Assembly (NCBI GenBank): GCA_003116995.1
Contig: BDSL01000033.1
Coordinates: 372,001-436,000 of the forward strand
Length of the DNA stretch: 64,000 nucleotides
DNA from: Yamagishiella unicocca
Lineage: Eukaryota > Chlorophyta > Chlorophyceae > Chlamydomonadales > Volvocaceae
Direction: 5' to 3'
Shown here: positions 56,501-64,000 of the stretch, one piece after another
Layout of the letters: every line of letters begins with the position of its first letter
Numbering within the stretch: the first letter of the stretch is position 1
Notes under the pieces: generated by a model
Database searches by the model: none
What the model was told of the DNA's origin: nothing
Seen by the model: only the letters and a program-made list of their open reading frames with translations
Position numbers and translations under genes: made by a program

Positions 56501-59500
56501 AGGTGGAGGCCCCAAGGGCGTGACGTGGGACCAGTGCGCCCGTGTCACCTCCGCTTCCCGCCCTTCCTCTTCGTCCCAACGACACCAGTCGTCAAGCTCC
56601 TAGCGTCGCCCGCTGCGTCGTGGCCTCTTCCCCCTAGCAACCCCATGCCATCCCACCATCGTCCTCCTAGCCTCACCCGCTGCGTCGTGGCCTCTTCCCC
56701 CTAGCAACCCCATGCTATCCCACCATCGTCGTCCGCACGGCCGGCCCCCCTCTGCGCCCGCCCAGGCCGCCTCCCTCTCCACTGAGCGCCAGCAGCTGGC
56801 GGCGCTGGAGGAGGAGCGCCGGTCCATGTTGCGGCAGCTGGAGGCGGAGACGGCGACTGAGATGGCCCGCCTGGATGACCGCGCCAAGGAGGAGAAGCTC
56901 AAGCAGATCACCGCGGTGGAGAAGGCGTACCAGGTGGGGGTGCAGCGTGGTGCGGCGCAGTGCGTTGGCGGATGGACGCCGGGAAGCGGAAATCCGGGGC
57001 AGGGACGCTCCCCAGAGGCGCATGGGGACAAGGAAATGATCGTTTTGACAAGGAAATGATCGTTCATAGTGTGTCGGATGGAAACCGTCCAGGGAGACGT
57101 TCAGGGAGACGTCTGTTCCCCGTCTGTTCCCCGTTCAGTGATAGACGCATCGCAGCCGGCGCGTACCTCAACCCCGGGGGTACCGTACCAGCTAGCTGCC
57201 CGACCTGCTCGTGCCTCACCCTCTCGCGGCCCCCCCCCCACATACACGGTTCTATTATTGTAACCCACCACGCACCCACCCACCCACCCAGGCCAACCTG
57301 CTGGAGGTCCGCGCCACGTGGCAGCGCGAGCTGGAGTTCGCGCGGGCGGAGATGGCGCACAAGCGGGCCCTGGCGGCGCAGCAGGTTCGCAGCCGGCAGG
57401 AGGACGAGCAGATCAAGGTGCGTGCCTCCCGAGGTGCCAGCCTGCGACTGCTGCCTGAACCGTCCGCACGACATTCGCATTACCTGGACCGTAGTAGGAA
57501 AGGAAAGCAGCGACTGGGTCGGGGACCCGGCACCCCGGACATACCCGGGAAGGGGGAATTCGTCCCGCAGGTCACGCCAGGAGCGCGTTGCAGATCTTGT
57601 TACCATGTACCAGGCGTCTGAACGGGTGCGCTTGCCTGCTTCACACGACAAACGATTGAAGCAGTCTTCGCATCCGGCCGCTGCCTCTGGACACCGACCC
57701 GCCCCCTCCCCCCCGTCGGATTCGCGGATTCTCTAAAAACAAAACCCTGTCAGGCCCTGGAGTTCCACTCCCACCAGCGTATGCGGGAAATGGAGGAGGA
57801 CGTACGGCGGGGGGCCGTGGCTTCGTCCGTACGGGACGAGCTGTTGGTCCACCAGATGGAGGCGGAAGCGAAGCGGCGGGCCAAGGCCAAGGAGTGGGAG
57901 ACGGGTGCGCGGGTCCCGGGACGCGAAGCAGAGCTACAGGCGTCGAGAGCTTACACGACGGAGGGTGCATTAGGCTGCTGTGCCATGGACCAATGCACGG
58001 CGTGTTCCTCCGTGGATCATCTGCCACATGCACACGCCTCCGCCGGCATGGCCCGAACACCATGCTTGCCCGCCCGCCTGCCTGTCCGCCTGGCCCAGAG
58101 GACGAGGCTCGCAAGCTGCGGCTGCAGCACGAGATGGCCCGCCGCTCGCAGTTGGCGACGGTGGCGGAAGAGGGTGCGGCGCGCAGCGCTGCGGCTCGTG
58201 AGGCGCAGGCACTGGCGCTGCAGATGGAGGACGAGGTCATCAAGGTGGGTGGGAAACGGAGGAGGAGGTCATCAAGGTGGGTGGGGAACGGAGGACGAGG
58301 CACGGAGGGGAGGCGCAGGAAGTGCTGCTTTTGGCGGAGCCCCGGGTCGCGTGGCATTGGAAGTGGGGTTCCCCGAAAGGGAGGGTGGCTGAGGGAGAAA
58401 GCTGAGTACACAGGGCCGCAGCAGGCTGAGCCTTGGGTGGCGGTTGCGTATTGGTTGCTGCAGGTGGACGGTGAGCGGCGGCTCCGGCGGCTGGAGGAGG
58501 ATGCGGCGCTGATGACGGCGGAGGCCAGGACGGCGGAGGAGGCGCGGATTGCCGCGCGCGTGGCGGCGGAGCAGGAGGCCATGCGGCTGCGCGCCAAAGC
58601 TGACGTGGCGTGGTACGAGGCGGAGCAGCTGCGGCGGGAGCAGATGCTGTCGCAGGAGAGGCATCAGATGGAGGTGCGCGCGCGCTAGGGCGATGGGGAC
58701 GCACTAGGCACGGCTGGGGAGACGAGGCGTGTAGCAAACAAACAAAGCAGCGGACGGAAGACGAAACAGACCCGTCCGAGCGCCTTGGGGGACGTAGTTC
58801 GATCGGGTGAAGAACACGCACGGGGCCGCGTTCCCCCGGTTTTGGGGGAGGGGGGAAACGGGTGTGGGCTCTTGGTTTACGCTCCTAGGCTGTCAACAAA
58901 GCGCCTGACGCAGCCTGCCTGCCCACCCCCATCACCAGTTTGCTGCATTTCTCATAACCTCCACCCCGCCTCCTCCGGTGACGTGCCTCTCTCAACCCAC
59001 AGGTCGCGGCTGCCGCTGCTCGAAAGAAGCTGGCTGACACGGAGGCGGCAGCTCGCACCATCGCGGCGCAGGCTGAGCTGCTGGAGAGGCGCAGGTGCGG
59101 CGGCGGGGCCGGAGGCGGGGCCGGAGGCGGGGGCGGGGCCGGAGGCGGGGGCGGGGCCGGAGGCGAGGACCCCAAGGAGCTGCCTACCTGCCTGTGCGCC
59201 GCCGCACTCACTTCTCAGAGCGACGCGTTTAGGGTTTCATCCAAGCCACCCATTCCTCCTCGCCCCTTTGCCAGTCGCGCCATTGCACCTCCGCACATGC
59301 TTGCGGCCACTTCCGCATGCGCGGGAACCGGACGGCGGCACCTCGTCCACAGCACCTCATACGGCCATGACCATGAAGGCCTGCAGCTGCCGCGAGCCGG
59401 GGGCCTTCTCCTGCGCCCACCTCGCTCGGGCCCGGCCGTGGCCTGATGTTGCGCCTCTCTCCCCTCTCCCCTCGACGGGTTTCTTTCCCCGCCCCCCTCC

Positions 59501-62500
59501 CCCGCCGCGCTCATGCTCACGATCAGGTTCCTGGAGCGCCAGAACGCGGCTGAGGAGGCCGATGTGCGGCGGCTGGTGGGCGCAATGGCGGCGGAGCGCG
59601 GTCGGGACGCGGTGCTGGTGTCGCAGCTGGCAGCCAAGGAGGATGAGATGAAGGTAATGATGCTGGGGGGCGGCGGCAGCGGCCCGCCTCGCGAGCAGTG
59701 TCAGCCGAAAACCCTGTCAGCCCCCTCCCGCATCGCAGTCCGCCCGCATATTCACGCCGTCGTCTTCACACTACGTTTCAGACTGAAAGGCGCTCTGCCT
59801 GTCCTGTTTGGGGAAGCTGTTGCCCAATAGATGTTCCTCACTCTCCGGCCGCGCCCTCACAGGCCAAGCTGGAGCACGTGGCCCGCGTGGGGAGCCTGCA
59901 GCGCGAGGTGGAGTCCAGCGAGGCCACGGCGGCGGTGGCGCTGCTGGTGCAGCTGGACGAGCAGCAGCGGCGGGAGCTGGCCGAGATGCGGCGGGTGCAA
60001 GAGGCGGCGCTTGGGGGCCTGGCTAAGGAGCTGGAGGGTCAGGTGCGGGAGACTGGGGCACTCGCCAGGGGGCGCCTCCGCGCGCACGCTTGGTACAGAA
60101 AGCTGCCTCCAACCCAATGCATGAGGCGCGTACCAAGGGGTTGACGGGAAGTCCTAACTTGCGACACGGACGGCGCTGGGAGAACAATCTTTCGGTTGTT
60201 GAGCCTCTGGGAGAACTGGTGGATGTGTCTCGAAAGGCCCTCCTCCTGACGATTCGTACGCGTGCTGGTTTGTTATCGTGCGTGGCCGCAGGCGACCGAG
60301 GCGGCAGCGCAGCGGCGCTCTGAGCTGCGGGGCGAGCAGCTGGATGCGCTGAGGGCACAGTACCAGGCGTTCGAGCGGCGCAAAACGGAGCTGGCTCATG
60401 AGCTGGCTGGGGAGCAGGTGTGCGGCGGGGACGTTGGGTCCTTGCAGTGCGGGTGAGCAGCGGCAGGGAAGGCTTGGGAAATGGGTGAGGTGGGTAAGAG
60501 GCGGAGGAAAGGGAATGGCTTCTGGAAGGATGGTTCGTCCAGCTCCGGTCAGTCGCCATCCGGCTGACAGTTGGGCCCACGCGTGCAGGAGCGGCGGTTG
60601 AGGCCCTCGGCGGCAGCTTCTTCAGCGCAACAACAACAACAACAACAACATCAGACCCAGCAGCAGCAGCCCTCTTCGAGCTGGTCTTCATCGACAGGGG
60701 GAGCGACCACCGCAGTCGCCGCAGAACCGTCGACCTCCGACGGCTCGCGGTCCAACCCCCAGCCCTTCCACACCACCACGACAGCGGCCGCAGCGGCGGC
60801 GACGCCTGCGCCCCAGCCCCTCCTGCGCGGCAGCCTCGTCTTCACCCCCACTCGCACCTTCGACTTCCTGTCCGACAGCAACATGACGCCTGCGTCCTTC
60901 ATGTCCTCCCTCTCCACCAGCACAGTCCCCTCACCCGAGCCGCCGTCCACAGCGGCCACCGCGGCGGCAGTCGCAGCCGCCATGGCGCCGCGTCTTGCGC
61001 CCGAGCTGCCGCGTGCCTGGCCGGCGATACCTCCTGCGGCGGTGCCTCACCACCACCAGCCGCTCCTGCAGCAGCAGCCCCACCACCAACCGCTCCTGCA
61101 GCAGGCCCTACCCCAGCGATCCGCTGTTGGCGAGCGGCCGGCGCAGCCGGCCCCGGCGCAGCCCTTCGTCGAGCAGCCGCGACGCGAGCCGCCCAGCTCC
61201 TCAGTCGCAAGCGGCACCGCCAGCAGCAACACGGTCGCTGGGTCCGGCCCCTCCGCCAGCGCGACACCAGCCACCACCACCAGCGGGTCCGGCGGTGACG
61301 GAGGCGGAGGAGGGGGTGGCGGCGGAGTGCCGGCGCCGGAGGCCGGGGCCTCTTCTGCCGCCCGGGGCTGGTCCCGGCGTCCCTCGCCGCCTGCGGCTGA
61401 GGAGTCCAGTCCGTCCATGACGCCGTCCACAGCAGCTGCCACGTCGTCATCGCTCATGATCTCCAGGTGAGGGTCGCACTGGTCCCACTGCCTGACGCGA
61501 ATACCGGTAACACGCCCTGTGGCACATGGACTCCGTCTGGGAGTTGCTCCGTGTGGCATTTTTCGTCTTAACCAACATCACAATCAAAGCCATGTGATGC
61601 CGATAAGTCTTCATTTGTTAAAAATATTCCTTCGCGGAGGGGCGCAGCCCATTAGGGAGCATGCGGAGATGCACAGCCTGAGAAGCTGCTCCAGTGCAAA
61701 GTGCTTAGCGTCGTGGCGCCGTCTGAAGGTTTTACAACGTACCCTACCTGCCTGCCAACCTGCCCCTACACTGCGCTTCCACGCCCGCTGCAACCCGCTG
61801 CCTGCTCCCGCCGCCAGCATGCGGCTGCCCGCCCGAGTGGACCTGGACCGGGCCTCCGCCGCCTCCATCGCCGCCGCGTCCGCAGTGCAGCGCGCCGCGC
61901 TGGCCGCCGCACAGGCGGTGTCGCTGGAGCACCACAGCCGCTGGAACAGGCGCTCCGAAACCAGGTATGCCGCCTCGCTCCGGGACGCCGCCGCCTCAGC
62001 GTTTTCCCTCCACCCACGCACGACTCCGCACAGGCATGCACATCAGCGTCGAGCACATGGGGGACGAGGTCGCACAAGCGTTTGCGCAGCGTTACACGGA
62101 AAAAGCGGGGGTGCGCGTTTCCAGCTCTTTGGGATCGAACTCTCATTCCGCGGCTACGCTTCACCCTGACTTGTAGGGATGCCAGTCCGGGCAGCGTATC
62201 AGGCGGCACGTCCAGCAGCCTCAGCCAGGGCCTGGGCAGCGACCTCATTGCGATGCTGGGGCTGGGCGAGCATGGGCTGCCGAACGGGGGCCCTAACCTG
62301 GCTGCTTCTTCCGGCTTCAACCCAAGCAGCAGCCCCTCCGGGGCCTCGGGGCTCAGCAGCTCGTTCTCGCTGGACACCAGTCTAGGTACGTGTGGGCGCT
62401 GGGTGAGGACCTGCCGCCAGACCAACCGGCGAGCGGCTTCTGAACTTCCACTAGTCTGCGCCTTCCACCACCACCAACACTTCGTCATGTGCTCTTTCTG

Positions 62501-64000
62501 AACAATCCGCCCCTCCTGTGCAATCCGGGGCCCTGCCCCGAGCACAGGGCTGCAACACTCTGCTGCGACAGGCGGTACCGGCGGGGCAGCGGCAGCAGAA
62601 CGGTCCGTGACTCGGACCGCACCCGCGGTTAGCCCACGGCTGCTTCCCGACTGGGTGACACCAGCACCAACAGTAGCGGCCGGCCAGGCCAACGCGACCT
62701 CGGCCGCCGCCGCCGCCGGACCCAGCAGCTCCCGCAGTACCGGCGGCGATGAGCGATCTACCCCCACCACGGCCTCGTACACCGACAGCGGGTGAGGCCC
62801 TGTGCTCGACCGCGGAACACGGCTGGGATGGCTGCTGCCTGCTAGGTGGAGTCCCTGGAGGAGAGCGTGCACCGTGTTTGGGAGTGCGGCACATATAATG
62901 CGCTTTCCACGTGTCCTCTGTGCCTCGTGCCAGTCCTGTGGCCAACCCAGCAGCCCATCCCTCACCCAGCAACCCATCAGACGAGCATCCACACACCTCC
63001 CCCAATAAGAATGTCTGCATGTGATCCGCCAATCCACAACAACAAGCACCCGCACCCACTGCCACCCTTGCGCAGGTCATCGCTGCAGCGGGCCGGCCTC
63101 ATGGGTCTCTCCGTGCCCACAGTGCCTCCCGCCCCAGGCCCCGGGCCCTCATTGACTCACCGCTACGACCAGCACCGCCAGCACCCGTCAGCCGGCACCC
63201 CCTTCGACGACCTGTCCACCACCACCGGCATGACGTCCCTGACGACCACCAGCTCCTACTCGTCGTACGTTTCATTCACCCCCGCGCCCGGGCTGTCGGA
63301 ACACTGGCAGAACACTCCCGCCACGGCCGGCACCGCCTCGACCGGCATCACCCCTCTGTCCACCACGATGTCATCCTACTCCGGCGCTGCTTCCACGGCA
63401 GTTCCGACCCCAGCACCGACGGCCGCAGCACCACCACCAGCAGCAGCCGCAGCCCTGGACCGCGCCGGCTTCCCCTCTAGGGATGCCGCCGGTGCGACGG
63501 CTGGACGGGCTCCTCCTGGTGCCCCAGCTATGGCCACCTCCATCGACTTTAGCAGCAGCAGCACCTCTCAGCGCAGGAGCGGTGGCGGCCCTGCCACTGG
63601 CTCGGCGGGAAGCCTGGCGGCAGCTCCGCAGCACCCACGCGCAGCTGCCGCCGCGCCAGTTGCGAGCTCTTCACATGAGAGCAACCTAACCTCGAGCTTC
63701 AGCTCTGGCGGGATGCTCTCCTCCATGCAGGACAACATCAGCGGCGCCCACAGCCTTGACCACGGCGGCGGCGGCGGTGGCGGGGAGCGCCAGGGCCGTA
63801 GCAGCGGCGCAGGCTACCGCAGCTCCTACGCCCAGTACAGTGAACTGGGCGCCACGGGTGCAGGGGCAGCCAGCCAGCAGCAGCCGCGAGCCAGCGGCGA
63901 CGCTGCGTACGGCAGCTCCAGTGGCGGCAGCCGGAGCAGCGAGCTCCGCTTCGTTGGCTCTGGCGGCGACACGGACGGCGGCGGCGGCAGCTCCACAGTG
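50526..64000 (+). CDS. TBC1D31: TBC1D31 (WDR67) homologue, centriolar/ciliary WD40-TBC-coiled-coil protein; 3' end outside window
   Basis: Exons: 50526-50914, 51127-51211, 51436-51531, 51634-52242, 52518-52673, 53072-53308, 53515-53702, 54048-54220, 54420-54613, 54842-54973, 55375-55527, 56036-56156, 56358-56476, 56766-56933, 57292-57417, 57754-57904, 58099-58244, 58464-58673, 59003-59094, 59527-59653, 59863-60042, 60292-60417, 60589-61466, 61818-61964, 62177-62385, 62572-62791, 63076-64000 (open). They give 2119 codons, always in frame. WD part (1-393) starts HGRIWATKPTPG, as in animal TBC1D31 (GKIWHRKPSP), and has LVTADTRGQVYVFDIRQNRF. The TBC part (about 565-805) has LLEAYGEYPAKHRLMIW, LPHNTSAF and LPDLVFPFVKLF. 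Heptad-rich coiled coils span about 840-1330, then a Ser/Ala/Gln-rich tail. Animal TBC1D31 sits at centriolar satellites; a basal-body role here is inferred. Human protein is about 1066 residues, so the tail is extra. Exon 6 is the least certain. Confidence 0.88.
52703..52740 (-). repeat. Family A, copy 8
   Basis: TBC1D31 intron 5, starting 30 bases after the donor: cgaggaagacccatggatgc, gagaaaaaccgta. Confidence 0.85.
53515..55527 (+). other. TBC-like domain of TBC1D31
   Basis: Five exons. The order YGEYPAKHRLMIWDFLLKLP, CPVFG-ESSFLPDLVFPF, WWERFPHPPLGLL, DHCMTAGPDFLYHF matches animal TBC1D31. The classical Rab-GAP finger motifs (IxxDxxRT and YCQ) are not seen, so it is probably not an active GAP of the usual kind. 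Confidence 0.75.
57714..57740 (-). repeat. Family B, copy 4
   Basis: TBC1D31 intron, 13 bases before an acceptor: gtcggattcgcggattctct. Confidence 0.7.
58233..58290 (+). repeat. Duplicated splice donor after a TBC1D31 coiled-coil exon
   Basis: gaggtcatcaaggtgggtgg occurs at 58233 and again at 58265 (period 32). Both copies hold the exon end ATCAAG and a GTGGGT donor. The first is used in the model. Confidence 0.9.

Noticed and set aside
1..64000. CRISPR arrays, bacterial operons, rRNA genes, complete transposons
   Set aside because: None seen. Regular repeats here are microsatellites or minisatellites in introns, and no transposase or reverse transcriptase motif was recognised.

Overview
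This is a nuclear genome window from a green alga, most likely Chlamydomonadales (volvocine type). Most genes are cut into many short exons with GTGAG/GTGCG donors and pyrimidine-rich acceptors. Exons are GC-rich with G/C third positions, and introns carry G/C-rich microsatellites. The content fits the lineage: a plant-type cytosolic pyruvate kinase, a histidine-kinase rhodopsin of the chlamyopsin kind, a ciliary/centriolar TBC1D31 homologue and candidate TGTAA polyadenylation signals. The exact species cannot be told from the sequence.

Layout. (1) 117-4413, minus: HslU/ClpY, the mitochondrial-type AAA+ unfoldase, cut by the window start. (2) 5030-12682, plus: pyruvate kinase, 14 exons, divergent from HslU. 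(3) 15020-18027, plus: mannose-6-phosphate isomerase, 9 exons. (4) 20261-27519, plus: a large low-complexity protein with a possible TIR-like N-terminal module and kinesin-light-chain-type TPRs. (5) 27.5-35.2 kb: gene-poor; one weak two-exon gene ending at 31600, then T/G-rich and A/C-rich stretches that meet near 33.5 kb. (6) 35230-46736, minus: a 27-exon histidine-kinase rhodopsin whose chain runs extra membrane helix, seven-helix rhodopsin, HisKA/HATPase, receiver, degenerate class III cyclase, coiled coils, SAM. (7) 48880-50115, minus: an uninterrupted PER1/PGAP3 gene. (8) 50526 to the window end, plus: TBC1D31, with WD repeats, a TBC fold, long coiled coils and a very long Ser/Ala/Gly/Gln-rich tail, cut by the window end.

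Exon models were built by hand from splice consensus, reading phase and protein-family continuity. In all six multi-exon genes every joined exon set keeps the reading frame. These genes do not form one pathway: pyruvate kinase and phosphomannose isomerase are carbon metabolism, HslU is organellar proteolysis, PER1 is GPI-anchor remodelling in the ER/Golgi, TBC1D31 is ciliary/centriolar, and the rhodopsin is a light-signalling enzyme.

The most interesting item is the rhodopsin. It has an intact retinal lysine, H-box and receiver aspartate, a methionine at the helix-C counterion site, and a cyclase domain that has lost three of the classical catalytic residues. Introns also share at least three families of short dispersed repeats, and two splice donors have been tandemly duplicated.
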